Of a stretch of 46,641 bases of DNA, positions 19,431 to 28,151 are shown one piece after another. Position 1 is the first letter of the stretch. Each line of letters opens with the position of its first letter. The stretch is taken from contig JAJYLZ010000001.1 of the NCBI GenBank assembly GCA_021787395.1, positions 131,967-178,607 of the forward strand. The letters run 5' to 3'. The notes under the pieces are model-generated. The model saw only the letters and a list, made by a program, of their open reading frames with translations, did not search any database and had not been told where the DNA came from. The DNA is from Chloroflexota bacterium (GTDB taxonomy: Bacteria; Chloroflexota; Limnocylindria; Limnocylindrales; CSP1-4). A program made the position numbers and the translations under genes.

Positions 19431-20789
19431 CTACCGGCCGGACGCCCCGAAGCCGTCGCCGGCGAGGCCGGAGCGGATCGCGGTCTGCGCCTCGTCGAGG
19501 TCCCGCTCGCGGTGGGCGGCCACGTGGGCGACCGATTCCGCGAACAGCCGGACGGCCGTCGCCGCCTCGGCCTGCGACACGACCAGCGGCGGCGACATCC
19601 GGACGCAGGTGTCGCCCGCCTCGAGGACGAGCAGCCCGCGCCCGAACGCCTGCATCTGGACCGCCTCGGCCGTCTCGCCCGAGTCGAACTCGACCCCGAT
19701 CATCAGGCCCTTGCCGCGGACGTCGCGGACGAGGCCCGGATACCGCTCGGTGAGCGGGCGGAGGCCGTCCATGATCTCGCGGCCGCGGATCGCGGCGTTG
19801 GCGATCAGGCCGCCCTCGAGGAGCCGGATCGTCTCGAGCAGCGCGGCCAGCGCCACCGGGTTGCCGCCGTACGTGCTGCCGTGCGCGCCGGCGCCCCAGC
19901 TCATCACCGCCTCCTTGGCGATCATGGCGCCCACCGGCATGCCGGAGCCGATCCCCTTGGCCGTCAGCAGGATGTCCGGCTCCACGTCCCAGTGCTGGAT
20001 CGCCCACATCTTGCCGGTGCGGCCCGCGCCCGACTGGACCTCGTCCGCGATGAGCAGGATGCCGTGGCCGTCGCACAGCTCGCGCAGGCGGGGCAGGAAC
20101 TCCGGCTCCGGGACGACGTACCCGCCCTCCCCCTGGATGGGCTCCACGATGACGGCGGCGAACTCGTCGGCGGGCACGAGGCGCTTGAAGATGCGCTCCT
20201 CGATCTCGGCCAGCCCGGCCAGCCCGTACGGGACGTGGTAGACGCCGGGCAGCATCGGACCGAAGTGGGCGTGGTACTTCGCCTTCGACGCCGTGAGGCT
20301 CACCGCGCCCATCGTGCGGCCGTGGAAGGCGCCCAGGAACGCGATCACGTTCTGGCGCCGGGTGTGGTAGCGCGCCAGCTTGAGGCCCGCCTCGACCGCC
20401 TCCGCGCCGGAGTTGCCGATGAAGACCTTGGTCTTGCCCCGCATCGGCGCGATGCGCGCGAGCTCGGCGGCGGCCTGCGCGTAGATGGGCAGGTAGAAGT
20501 CGCTGGCGCTGAAGTGCTGGAGCTCGGCAGCCTGGCGCTGGATCGCCGCCACGACGTCCGGGTGGCTGTGGCCGGTGGAGTTGACGGCGATCCCGGCCGC
20601 GAAGTCGAGGAACACGTTGCCGTCGATGTCCTCGATCGCGCAGCCGAGGCCGCGCACCGGCACCAGCGGGTAGGCGCGCGGCAGCGACGGACTCGTCCAG
20701 GCGTGGTCGAACTCGATGTGCGCCCTGGCCTTGGGCCCGGGGAGCGCGGTCACGATGTCCGGAACGGGGCGCGCCTGGAGGTCGGTCAT
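19431..20789 (-). CDS. gabT: Class III (omega) aminotransferase, 4-aminobutyrate aminotransferase-like
   Basis: The 452-aa PLP enzyme shows GIAVNSTGHSHPDVV, FIGNSGAEAVEAGLKLAR, FHGRTMGAVSLTASK, LIADEVQSGAGRTGK and the PLP-lysine Lys278 in LLTAKGIGSGMP. This set is typical of GabT and related ornithine/acetylornithine aminotransferases, which move an omega-amino group to 2-oxoglutarate. GABA is the most likely substrate, but ornithine or lysine derivatives remain possible. The ATG at 20789 has GAGGA upstream; the much longer open frame above it runs through the deacetylase gene and is spurious. A 15-bp palindrome lies 47 bp upstream. Confidence 0.85.
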   Translation of the reverse strand: MTDLQARPVPDIVTALPGPKARAHIEFDHAWTSPSLPRAYPLVPVRGLGCAIEDIDGNVFLDFAAGIAVNSTGHSHPDVVAAIQRQAAELQHFSASDFYLPIYAQAAAELARIAPMRGKTKVFIGNSGAEAVEAGLKLARYHTRRQNVIAFLGAFHGRTMGAVSLTASKAKYHAHFGPMLPGVYHVPYGLAGLAEIEERIFKRLVPADEFAAVIVEPIQGEGGYVVPEPEFLPRLRELCDGHGILLIADEVQSGAGRTGKMWAIQHWDVEPDILLTAKGIGSGMPVGAMIAKEAVMSWGAGAHGSTYGGNPVALAALLETIRLLEGGLIANAAIRGREIMDGLRPLTERYPGLVRDVRGKGLMIGVEFDSGETAEAVQMQAFGRGLLVLEAGDTCVRMSPPLVVSQAEAATAVRLFAESVAHVAAHRERDLDEAQTAIRSGLAGDGFGASGR

Positions 20790-20835
20790 TGGGTTCCTCG
20801 ACAGAGCTGCTGCGGGGCGCGACGAGACGCCGAAC

Positions 20836-20850
20836 GCATAGATGTTATGC
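20836..20850. promoter_or_regulatory. Palindromic operator candidate upstream of the aminotransferase
   Basis: GCATA-GATGT-TATGC, a perfect inverted repeat inside a short AT-rich island (20830-20875), the only one in this neighbourhood. It precedes the aminotransferase start by 47 bp on the minus strand, so a repressor bound here would sit over the promoter. The regulator is unknown. Confidence 0.45.
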
Positions 20851-20914
20851 AGAGTGAATATGACTGTAGCAGAGCGGGCAGGGCGCCTGGAAGGCCAAAC
20901 GGCCCGAGGACGGC

Positions 20915-21919
20915 CTACCCGCCGAGCAGGCGGTCCAGGTTGACGAGGTCGAGGCCGGCGGCGGTCAGCCCGTCCACGATCCGCGGCAGTGCCGCATAGG
21001 TCTCGTACCCGCCCAGGTGCATCAGCACGATCGAGCCGCCCTGCGCGTTCCCCAGCACCTTGGCCACGATCTCGTCCGCGGTGGGGCCCGGCGGGTCGTT
21101 CGCGATGGGCCGCCAATCGATGGTGTCGACGTCCCACAGGACCGTCCAGCGGTAGCCGGCGGATCCGACGGCAGCCAGCACCGCGGTGCTGTAGCCGCCG
21201 TACGGCGGTCGGAAGAACGGTCGCGGATCCTGCGAGCAGTACGGCGCGAGCGCCGCCTCGGTGCGCCGCAGCTCGCCGGCCATCTGCGCGGCGGTCAGCG
21301 TCCGGAAGTCGGGGTGGGTGTACGAGTGGTTGCCCAGGGTGATCAGGCCCGGGTGCGCCGCGATGACGGCCAGCACCTGGCGGCCGGCGTCCGTGTTCGT
21401 GTTGTCGGCCATCGCGCCGGTCATGAACACCGTGGCGTGGACGCCGTGGCCGACGAGCCAGTCCACGATCGCCACCGCATCGCCGACCCGACCGCCCATG
21501 TCGAACGTGAGCGCGACGTCGTTGCCGCTGCGCGAGCCGTGCCGGACCGCCGCGCTGGGGGCGAGCGTGGGCGGCGGGGTCGCGGGGGGCTTGGCGGTGG
21601 GCGGTGGCGTCGCGGTCGGCCGTGAGGTCGGCCTGGGGGTGGGTGCCGGAGGCGGCGTCGGCGTCCGGACGACCGTCGGGCCGGGGGTCGCGGACGGCGT
21701 CGGGCTGGCGACGGCCGAGGGCGAGGCGGAGGGAGCCGCGGGCGTCGCCGTGACCGCCGCGGCCGGCGACGCGGTCGGGCCGAGGGACGCCGGCGTCGCC
21801 GAGCTCGGAGCGATGGCGCCGCACGCCGCGACCAGCAGGGCCGCCGCGATCAGCGCCCCGAGCCGGCGGGCCGCCGGTCGGTCGCGGACGCTGGATGCCG
21901 GGTGCGTCCGGCCAGCCAT
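20915..21919 (-). CDS. Lipoprotein polysaccharide deacetylase (NodB homology, CE4 family)
   Basis: The 334-aa protein has a signal peptide ending in a lipobox (GALIAAALLVAAC), a Pro/Thr/Ser/Ala-rich linker of about 70 residues, then a NodB domain: ALTFDMGG (motif 1), GNHSYTHPD (motif 2, H-x3-H zinc ligands), RPPYGGYST (motif 3), WDVDTIDW and IVLMH. Motif 1 has Met where most CE4 enzymes have the second Asp of TFDD. It is predicted to be anchored outside the cell and to remove acetyl groups from peptidoglycan or another glycan. The ATG at 21919 has GGAG just upstream; the frame extends further but without a signal peptide at its start. Confidence 0.82.
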   Translation of the reverse strand: MAGRTHPASSVRDRPAARRLGALIAAALLVAACGAIAPSSATPASLGPTASPAAAVTATPAAPSASPSAVASPTPSATPGPTVVRTPTPPPAPTPRPTSRPTATPPPTAKPPATPPPTLAPSAAVRHGSRSGNDVALTFDMGGRVGDAVAIVDWLVGHGVHATVFMTGAMADNTNTDAGRQVLAVIAAHPGLITLGNHSYTHPDFRTLTAAQMAGELRRTEAALAPYCSQDPRPFFRPPYGGYSTAVLAAVGSAGYRWTVLWDVDTIDWRPIANDPPGPTADEIVAKVLGNAQGGSIVLMHLGGYETYAALPRIVDGLTAAGLDLVNLDRLLGG

Positions 21920-22163
21920 GTTCTCCACGGCGCCATCGTCCGCGCCCCGGGCGCCCGGGGGAACGGCTGTTGGTGCTGATCGACGCTGTCGCGGGTCACG
22001 ATCGGCGCCGGGACGGTGCAACGGTGATCCCCGCCTGACTCCCTCCGAGCAGCCGGCCGGGTCGCTCCGGCGGTCCGCGGGGACTGCGGCACGTGCTCAA
22101 CGGGACGGGCGACCCGTGCGTGCGGGCGGCTCGCAGGCGCATGCTGACGACGTGGAGGCCCTC

Positions 22164-22340
22164 TTGACCACCGTTGCGGCGGTCGTCGTCATCTCGCTCG
22201 GGCTGCTGCTGCTGGCTCGCCTCTGGCCGCACTCGTCACGGCGCACGGGGTACCGGATCTCCGGTCAGGACAGGGCCGGCGACGAGGCGCCGTCAGTCCC
22301 GGAGGACGACGACGCCCGATGGCGCTGGAAGGGCCAGTAG
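22164..22340 (+). CDS. Small single-pass membrane protein, 58 aa, TTG start
   Basis: GGAGG at 22154-22158 lies 5 nt before a TTG that opens MTTVAAVVVISLGLLLLARL, a strong membrane helix, followed by a positively charged WPHSSRRTGYR and an acidic tail (PSVPEDDDARWRWKG). The arrangement suggests a protein with a cytoplasmic C-terminal tail. No family recognised. It is followed 14 bp later by the first of two terminator-like hairpins, supporting a real transcription unit. It is easy to miss because a long spurious frame covers it. Confidence 0.6.
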   Translation: MTTVAAVVVISLGLLLLARLWPHSSRRTGYRISGQDRAGDEAPSVPEDDDARWRWKGQ

Positions 22341-22354
22341 GGGTCCCCGGGTCC

Positions 22355-22416
22355 GGGGGCGCGCAGGGTCGCGCCCCCGTGGGTGCAGCGAGCCCCCGGG
22401 TGACCCCGGGGGCTCG
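22355..22416. terminator. Two tandem hairpins between convergent genes
   Basis: GGGGGCGCG/CGCGCCCCC (22355-22378) and CGAGCCCCCGGG-TGAC-CCCGGGGGCTCG (22389-22416), both perfect. They separate the small membrane protein gene and the PruA-like gene and should terminate both directions. Confidence 0.7.
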
Positions 22417-22438
22417 TGGCGTGCCCAGGACGCCGCCG

Positions 22439-24010
22439 TCAGTCGACGACGGTGTGGCTCTGCTCGCGCAGGAACTGGGCGACGTAGTACATCGAAAGCC
22501 CGGCCTTGCCGGTTGAGCCGGAGCCCTTCCAGCCGCCGAACGCCTGGACGCCCGGCCAGGCCCCGGTGGTCGCGCCGGCGCGGCGGTTGACGTACAGCAC
22601 GCCCGCCTCGATCTCCTCGAGGAAGCGCTGGACCTCGGCCGGGTCCTCGCTGTACACGCCCGCAGTGAGGCCGTACACGTTGTCGTTGGCGAAGCGGAGC
22701 GCCTCCTCCAGCGAGTCCACGGCGCACACCGCGGTGAACGGCGCGAACAGCTCGTCCTGGAACAGGCGGTGGGAGGCCGGCAGGCCGTCCACGACCGTGG
22801 GCTCCACGTAGTAGCCGCGGGCGAAGTCGCCGTCGGTGAGGTGCTCGCCGCCGGTGAGCACCCGGCCGTCGCGGCGCGCCTCGGCGACCGCCTGCTGGTG
22901 GCGGTCCACGGCGCGCTGGTCGATGACCGGGCCGAGGAACGCGGCGCGCGGCAGCGGATCGCCGACGACGAGCTTCTCGGTCTTGGCGACGAGCTGCTCG
23001 ACGAACGCGTCGTGGACGTCGCGGTGGACGTAGACCCGGCTGTTGGCCGAGCACTTCTGGCCGCCGAAGCCGAACGCGGCGCGCAGCACGCCCTCGGCCG
23101 CCTCCTCGAGGTCGGCCGAGGCCATGACGATGGCCGGGTTCTTGCCGCCCATCTCCACGATGCACGGCCGCGGGTACTTCTGGCTGAACCGCTTGTAGAG
23201 GGCGAAGCCGACCTCGTAGGAGCCCGTGAACACGATGCCGTCGATGCCCGGGTTGACCTGGAGCTCGTCGCCGACGGTGTCGCCGGGGCCCATGACCAGG
23301 TTGAACACACCGTCGGGCACGCCCGCGTCGCGGTACGCCTCCATGATCGCGATCGCCGTCATGGCGCCGGCCGAGGCCGGCTTGAACACCACGGCGTTGC
23401 CGGCCATCATCGCGGCCGACGACGGCCCGACGGCCAGCGCCATCGGGAAGTTGAACGGGCTGATCACGGCGAACACGCCCATCGGGCGCAGGATCGTCCG
23501 GGTGTGGACGGCGGCGTCGCCGAGGCTGTCCATCGGGTGGTCGTAGAAGCTGTTCGCCTCGGCGACCTTGCTGTAGTAGCGGATCAGGTCCGCCGCCTCC
23601 TCCACCTCGCCCAGCGCCTCGAGGCGGGTCTTGCCCACCTCGATCGCCATCAGGCCCGCGTACTCCATCTGGCGCTCGGAGATGAGCTCCGCGGCGCGGC
23701 GCAGGATCTCGAGCCGCTTCTCCCAGCCGAGGCGGAACCAGGCGGGCTGGGCGCGGCGGGCGGCGGCCACGGCGTCCTGGACGTCGGCGCGGGTGCCCTT
23801 GGCGAAGGTGCCGACCAGGATGTCGGTGTCGATGGGCGTCCGGACCTCGAACGTGCCGTCGCCGTCGCGCTCCTTGCCGTCGATGAAGTTGCGGTGGTAC
23901 TGGCCCATCCGCGCCTTCGCCTTCTCGAGGCCAGCCTCGTACAGCTGGTGGAGCGTCTCGTTGTTCGCTGACAGCGTGGCGTAGGTGATCTTGATGCGCT
24001 CAGCAGTCAT
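22439..24010 (-). CDS. pruA: L-glutamate gamma-semialdehyde dehydrogenase (1-pyrroline-5-carboxylate dehydrogenase)
   Basis: The 523-aa aldehyde dehydrogenase has FAVISPFNFPMALAVGPSSA, GIVFTGSYEVG, the general base Glu286 in VEMGGKNPAIV and the nucleophile Cys320 in GFGGQKCSANSRVYVH, which is the PruA (group 1 ALDH4-like) pattern. It oxidises glutamate semialdehyde to glutamate with NAD+ as the second step of proline or ornithine/arginine breakdown. No proline dehydrogenase gene is nearby. Together with the aminotransferase 1.6 kb away it points to use of proline, ornithine or GABA as carbon and nitrogen. Start ATG has GGGAG 7 nt upstream. Confidence 0.9.
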   Translation of the reverse strand: MTAERIKITYATLSANNETLHQLYEAGLEKAKARMGQYHRNFIDGKERDGDGTFEVRTPIDTDILVGTFAKGTRADVQDAVAAARRAQPAWFRLGWEKRLEILRRAAELISERQMEYAGLMAIEVGKTRLEALGEVEEAADLIRYYSKVAEANSFYDHPMDSLGDAAVHTRTILRPMGVFAVISPFNFPMALAVGPSSAAMMAGNAVVFKPASAGAMTAIAIMEAYRDAGVPDGVFNLVMGPGDTVGDELQVNPGIDGIVFTGSYEVGFALYKRFSQKYPRPCIVEMGGKNPAIVMASADLEEAAEGVLRAAFGFGGQKCSANSRVYVHRDVHDAFVEQLVAKTEKLVVGDPLPRAAFLGPVIDQRAVDRHQQAVAEARRDGRVLTGGEHLTDGDFARGYYVEPTVVDGLPASHRLFQDELFAPFTAVCAVDSLEEALRFANDNVYGLTAGVYSEDPAEVQRFLEEIEAGVLYVNRRAGATTGAWPGVQAFGGWKGSGSTGKAGLSMYYVAQFLREQSHTVVD

Positions 24011-24173
24011 TGGCAGCTCCCGTGTGGCGCATGGCCGGAGGTGGGCCCGGCGCGGTCCGAGGTCGATCGTTGCAGCCAGTCTAGTCCCGGTTCAGGGGAG
24101 TTGAGGGCCGGGCTGGCGCGGGGTTGCGCGCCATGGAGGGCACCCCGGCATCCACCGGTCTTGCGTGTCAGCC

Positions 24174-24211
24174 TATAATGCATGTCACTTGCATTTGTGT
24201 GTAACTTGCAT
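24174..24211 (+). promoter_or_regulatory. MFS-tetR promoter: TATAAT and overlapping operator repeats
   Basis: A perfect TATAAT (24174-24179) is followed by ATGCATGT-C-ACTTGCAT (24178-24194, inverted repeat with one mismatch) and a second ACTTGCAT at 24204-24211, 17 bp from the first. CGGAGG (24213-24218) precedes the MFS start. The repeats sit where a repressor would block transcription. The TetR gene at the end of this operon is the obvious candidate. Confidence 0.7.
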
Positions 24212-24226
24212 ACGGAGGCACCCGCC

Positions 24227-25783
24227 ATGTCCACCGCGGCGCATCGGATCCCGGGCCGGTGGCTGGCCCTCGGCGGGATCAGCCTGGGCCTGCTGGCCGT
24301 CGGCCTCGACATCACCGTCCTCAGCCTTGCGCTGCCCACGCTCGCGACGGCGCTGGGTGCCAACGAGAGCCAGCTCCAGTGGTTCGTGACCGCCTACACC
24401 TTGGCGCTGACGGCGGCGATGCTGCCCGCCGGGCTGGTCGGAGACAGGCTCGGACGCAAGCGGACGATCCTCGGCGCCCTGGTCGTGTTCGGCGCAGCCT
24501 CGGCCGGGTGCGCTCTGGCATCCGACAGCGCCTGGTTCATCGCCGCCCGGGTCGTCCTGGGCCTAGCGGGCGCGGCGATGGTCGTGATGGCGCTCTCCCT
24601 CATCACCGTGCTCTTCGACGAGGCTGAGCGCCCTCGCGCGATTGGCGTGTGGGGCGCCGCCAACTTCCTGGCACTGCCACTCGGCCCGATCGCAGGCGGC
24701 TGGATGCTGGCCCATCTCTGGTGGGGCTGGGTCTTCCTCGTGAACGTCCCCGTCGTGCTGGTCGGGATCGTCGCCGTGGCGGCCCTAGTCCCGGAGTCGC
24801 GGAGCGCCAATCGTCCGGCGATCGACTGGTGGGGCGTCGCCGGCTCCTCGGCGGGCCTCACGCTGTTCATGTACGGCGTGATCGATACGGGGCGCGCCGG
24901 CTGGGGCGACCCGGGCACGATCGGCCCCCTGCTCGGCGGAGTGCTCGTGATCGCGGCCTTCGCCGTCTGGGAGCGGCACGTCGCATCGGCTGGCCGCGCA
25001 CCGCTCGTGGACCTCTCGCTGTTCCGCTCGCGCCCGTTCACGGGCGGGGTCGTGCTCGCGGGGATGGGAATCTTCGGTCTCTCTGGGCTGCTGTTCGCGA
25101 TGCCCCAGCTGTGGGAGGGCGTGCAGGGCCTCGACGCGCAGGGCGCTGGACTCCGGCTCCTCCCGGTCATCGCGGGCATGGTGATCGCGGCTGTGGCCGC
25201 CGACCGGATCGCCGCCAGAATCGGCGCCCGCCTGTCCGTGTCCGTGGGGCTGCTGGTGCTGGCGACCGGCCTGGCCGTCGGCTCGACGGTCACCACGGCC
25301 AGCACCGACGCGTTCACGGCTTCCTGGATGTTCGTCGCCGGGCTGGGGGCCGGCTTCGGGCTCGCGACGTCGGCATCGGCCGCCATGGTCGAGCTCGACG
25401 CCGAGCGAAGCGGGGTGGGCTCGGCGCTCGTGCAGGCGGTCATCAAGCTCGGGCCCGCCTTCGGCGCGGCCGTCCTCGGCAGCGTCATGAACGACGCCTA
25501 CCGCAACGGCGTGCCCGTCGCCGGGCTGTCCGCGAGCACAGCCTCGCTCGCACGGTCGAGCGTCTTCACGGGGCTGGCCGTCGCCCATCAGCTCGGCTCG
25601 GACGCGCTCGCCCTCGCGGTCAGGGTCGCCTTCGTGGACGCGCTCGGCCAGGCGCTGCTGGTCTCGGCGGCCATCGCGCTCGCGGGCGTGCCCCTCGCGC
25701 TCGTCCTGCTCCCCGGCCGGGTGGCAGCGCGACCCTCTGGCGCGGCACAATCAGCCCATGAACGAGCCGTCGTCGGAGGGTGA
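24227..25783 (+). CDS. MFS drug-efflux transporter (DHA2/EmrB-QacA type)
   Basis: The 518-aa membrane protein begins with a helix containing LDITVLSLALPTLATALGAN (motif D1-like), then motif A (GLVGDRLGRKRTILGA) and motif C-like GPIAGGWMLAHLWWGWVFLV. The helix count fits the 14-segment proton antiporters that export antibiotics or lipophilic compounds. The ATG at 24227 follows CGGAGG and the operator region. The gene overlaps the downstream TetR gene by 26 nt. Substrate unknown. Confidence 0.86.
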   Translation: MSTAAHRIPGRWLALGGISLGLLAVGLDITVLSLALPTLATALGANESQLQWFVTAYTLALTAAMLPAGLVGDRLGRKRTILGALVVFGAASAGCALASDSAWFIAARVVLGLAGAAMVVMALSLITVLFDEAERPRAIGVWGAANFLALPLGPIAGGWMLAHLWWGWVFLVNVPVVLVGIVAVAALVPESRSANRPAIDWWGVAGSSAGLTLFMYGVIDTGRAGWGDPGTIGPLLGGVLVIAAFAVWERHVASAGRAPLVDLSLFRSRPFTGGVVLAGMGIFGLSGLLFAMPQLWEGVQGLDAQGAGLRLLPVIAGMVIAAVAADRIAARIGARLSVSVGLLVLATGLAVGSTVTTASTDAFTASWMFVAGLGAGFGLATSASAAMVELDAERSGVGSALVQAVIKLGPAFGAAVLGSVMNDAYRNGVPVAGLSASTASLARSSVFTGLAVAHQLGSDALALAVRVAFVDALGQALLVSAAIALAGVPLALVLLPGRVAARPSGAAQSAHERAVVGG

Positions 25784-26372
25784 GGCCCGTCCCGGCCTGC
25801 GCGAGCGGAAGAAGGCCAGGACGCGCCAGGCCATCCAGGAGCATGCGCTGCGCCTGTTCCGCGAGCAGGGCTACGAGCGCACGACCGTCGAGCAGATCGC
25901 CGACGCGGCCGAGGTGTCGCCGTCCACCTTCTTCCGCTACTTCCCCACCAAGGAGGACGTCGTCCTGTATGACGCGCTCGACGCGCCACTGATCGATGCG
26001 TTCCGGCGCCAGCCGACCGGCGTCACGGCCCTGCGGGCGATGCAGGAGGCGATGCACGAGGTCTGGGGCGCGCTGTCCCCCGCCGAGATGGACGAGCAGC
26101 TCGAGCGGGGCCGGCTCGCCTTCCAGGTCCCCGCCCTGCGCGAGCGCTACGTCATCGAGATGGTGCGCACGGTGGGCGTGATGGTGGACCTCGTGGCGGA
26201 GCGCCTCGGGCGGGCGCCAGACGACTTCGAGGTTCGGGTGGCAACCGGGGCCGTCATGGGCGGCATCCTGGCCGCCATGCTGCCGATGTACGAGTCGAGC
26301 GGCAGCCTCGACGCGATCGCGCTGGTGGACCGCGCGGTCGAGGTGCTCGAGGGCGGCTTCGCCGGCCTGTAG
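25758..26372 (+). CDS. TetR-family repressor of the adjacent MFS exporter
   Basis: The 204-aa protein has a TetR HTH: KARTRQAIQEHALRLFREQG, TTVEQIADAAEVSPSTFFRY and FPTKEDVVLYD, followed by a helical ligand-binding domain. Its gene overlaps the transporter gene, so both are made from the promoter at 24174; the ACTTGCAT repeats there are the likely binding site, giving autoregulation released by the exported compound. Confidence 0.88.
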   Translation: MNEPSSEGEARPGLRERKKARTRQAIQEHALRLFREQGYERTTVEQIADAAEVSPSTFFRYFPTKEDVVLYDALDAPLIDAFRRQPTGVTALRAMQEAMHEVWGALSPAEMDEQLERGRLAFQVPALRERYVIEMVRTVGVMVDLVAERLGRAPDDFEVRVATGAVMGGILAAMLPMYESSGSLDAIALVDRAVEVLEGGFAGL

Positions 26373-26384
26373 GCCCGGGCATCA

Positions 26385-27269
26385 CTACCCCACCAGCGCC
26401 GCCACGACCTCCGCGATCGACGGCGCCACCGCGTCCGGCCGGTAGCCTCGGGCGCCCGACGCCGCCAACGCCAGCTCCGCGTCGCCGTGCTTGCCGGTGC
26501 GCACGAAGACCGTCCGCAGCCCGGCCCGGCGGGCCCCGCCGATGTCGCTGAACGCGTCGTCCCCGACCATGGCCAGCTCGTGCCGGCGCAGCCTGGGCTC
26601 GCCTCGCGCGGCCGCCTCGGCCGCCAGCCGGTCCGCCGCGACGCGGAAGAACGCGCGGTCGGGCTTGCCCACGGTGCGGGCCCTCCGCCTGGTCGCCCAC
26701 TCGAGGCCCACCAGGAACGTGCCCGCGTCGAGGGTCGGCCCCTCGGGCGTCAGCCACCACGGGTTGCGGTGCATGCCGATCAGCGCGGCGCCGCCCAGCA
26801 CCAGCCGGAACGCACGGTTGAGGTTGTCCCGGGTCAGCTGGTCCGGCGAGTCGCCGAGCACCACGGCCGCGACCCCCTGCGGGTCGGCGTCCACGGCCGG
26901 CCCGTCGAGCACGTTCAGCCCGGCGAACTCGCGGCGCGCATCGTCCGAGGTGACCACGAAGACGGGCCGCTGGCCGAACTCGCGGCGGACCAGCTCGGCG
27001 GACGCGGCGAGGGCGGACTGGAACCGGCCCGCGGGCGTGGGGAAGCCCACGGCACGTCCCCAGGCGGCCAGCGTCTCGCGCGACATCAGCGAGGTGTTGG
27101 TCACGACCAGGTACGGGAAGCCGGCCCGCTCCAGGGCCGTGAGCGCGTCGGGCGCGCCGGGGATCGCCGCCCCTTTGAGCACCAGGACCCCGTCGAGGTC
27201 GAGCAGGAGGCCGCGGACTCCGTGCAGCGCTGCACGGAGGGAGTCATCGGGCGCGGGCAGGTCGGGCAT
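26385..27269 (-). CDS. HAD-superfamily phosphatase, NagD-like (subfamily IIA)
   Basis: The 294-aa product shows HAD motif I (GLLLDLDGVLVLKG, a DxD), VVTNTS (motif II), a Lys in VGKPDRAFF and motif IV AMVGDDAFSDIGGARRAG, with the C2a cap between. Such enzymes remove phosphate from small phosphorylated metabolites or nucleotides; the substrate is not predictable. The start at 27269 leaves only 34 bp to the divergent fabI start, so their promoters must overlap the coding ends or each other. Confidence 0.85.
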   Translation of the reverse strand: MPDLPAPDDSLRAALHGVRGLLLDLDGVLVLKGAAIPGAPDALTALERAGFPYLVVTNTSLMSRETLAAWGRAVGFPTPAGRFQSALAASAELVRREFGQRPVFVVTSDDARREFAGLNVLDGPAVDADPQGVAAVVLGDSPDQLTRDNLNRAFRLVLGGAALIGMHRNPWWLTPEGPTLDAGTFLVGLEWATRRRARTVGKPDRAFFRVAADRLAAEAAARGEPRLRRHELAMVGDDAFSDIGGARRAGLRTVFVRTGKHGDAELALAASGARGYRPDAVAPSIAEVVAALVG

Positions 27270-27303
27270 GATGCGCAGCGTACCGAAGGAGGACCTGACC
27301 GAG

Positions 27304-28083
27304 ATGGGACTGCTCGACGGGCGCAAGGCGCTCGTGTTCGGGGTGGCCAACGACCACTCCATCGCCTGGGGCATCGCCAAGGCGCTCCACGCCGAAGGCG
27401 CCACCATCGGCTTCTCGTCGGTCGAGAGCCTGATCGAGCGCCGCGTCCGGCCGCTCGCGGACTCGCTCGGGTCGCCGTTCGTGGAGGCCTGCGACGTCAC
27501 CAGCGACGAGGACGTCCGCGCGGTGATGGCCAAGTGGGGCGAGCAGCAGGGGCAGCTCGACATCCTGGTCCACGCGATCGCGTTCGCAAAGCGCGAGGAC
27601 CTCTCCGGCAGCTTCCTCGACACGTCGCGCGACGGCTTCGCGCTGGCGATGGACGTGTCCGCCTACTCGCTCGTCGCGCTGGCCCGCGAGGCGCGACCGT
27701 ACCTGCACCGCGGCAGCTCGGTCCTGACCCTGTCCTACTACGGCGCCGAGAAGGTGGTCACCCACTACAACGTGATGGGCGTCGCCAAGGCGGCCCTGGA
27801 GGCGTCGGTGCGGTACCTCGCCGCCGACCTCGGGCCGGAGGGGATCCGCGTCAACGCGATCTCCGCCGGGCCGATCCGGACGCTCTCGGCGGGCGGCATC
27901 GCGGACTTCCGCAAGCTCTACGGCCCGTTCGACCAGGTCGCCCCGCTGCGGTCGCACATCACGATCGAGGACGTGGGCCGCACCGCGGTCTACCTCGGGT
28001 CCGACCTGTCGTCCGCGGTCACCGGCGAGGTGGTCTACGTGGACGGCGGGTTCAACATCCTGGGCGTGCCGACCCTCGGCTGA
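27304..28083 (+). CDS. fabI: Enoyl-[acyl-carrier-protein] reductase (NADH), FabI type
   Basis: The 259-aa SDR has the FabI nucleotide motif GVANDHSIAWGIAKALHAEG, the catalytic Tyr-x6-Lys in THYNVMGVAKAALE, and the C-terminal substrate-loop and tetramer region SAGPIRTLSAGGIADF. It carries out the last reduction of the fatty-acid elongation cycle. AAGGAGG at 27286-27292 supports a start at the ATG 27304; the upstream in-frame extension is antisense to the HAD gene. No other FAS genes are nearby. Confidence 0.9.
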   Translation: MGLLDGRKALVFGVANDHSIAWGIAKALHAEGATIGFSSVESLIERRVRPLADSLGSPFVEACDVTSDEDVRAVMAKWGEQQGQLDILVHAIAFAKREDLSGSFLDTSRDGFALAMDVSAYSLVALAREARPYLHRGSSVLTLSYYGAEKVVTHYNVMGVAKAALEASVRYLAADLGPEGIRVNAISAGPIRTLSAGGIADFRKLYGPFDQVAPLRSHITIEDVGRTAVYLGSDLSSAVTGEVVYVDGGFNILGVPTLG

Positions 28084-28151
28084 CCGCGACCGCCGCAGCG
28101 GCTGGCCGGTGCGACGCGGTCCACGGCGGCGGCCGGCCACGGCGGTGCCGG

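Noticed and set aside
24060..24120. tRNA-like sequence (GTCCCGGTTCAGGGG)
   Set aside because: It resembles a T-arm by chance; no acceptor, D or anticodon arms could be built around it.
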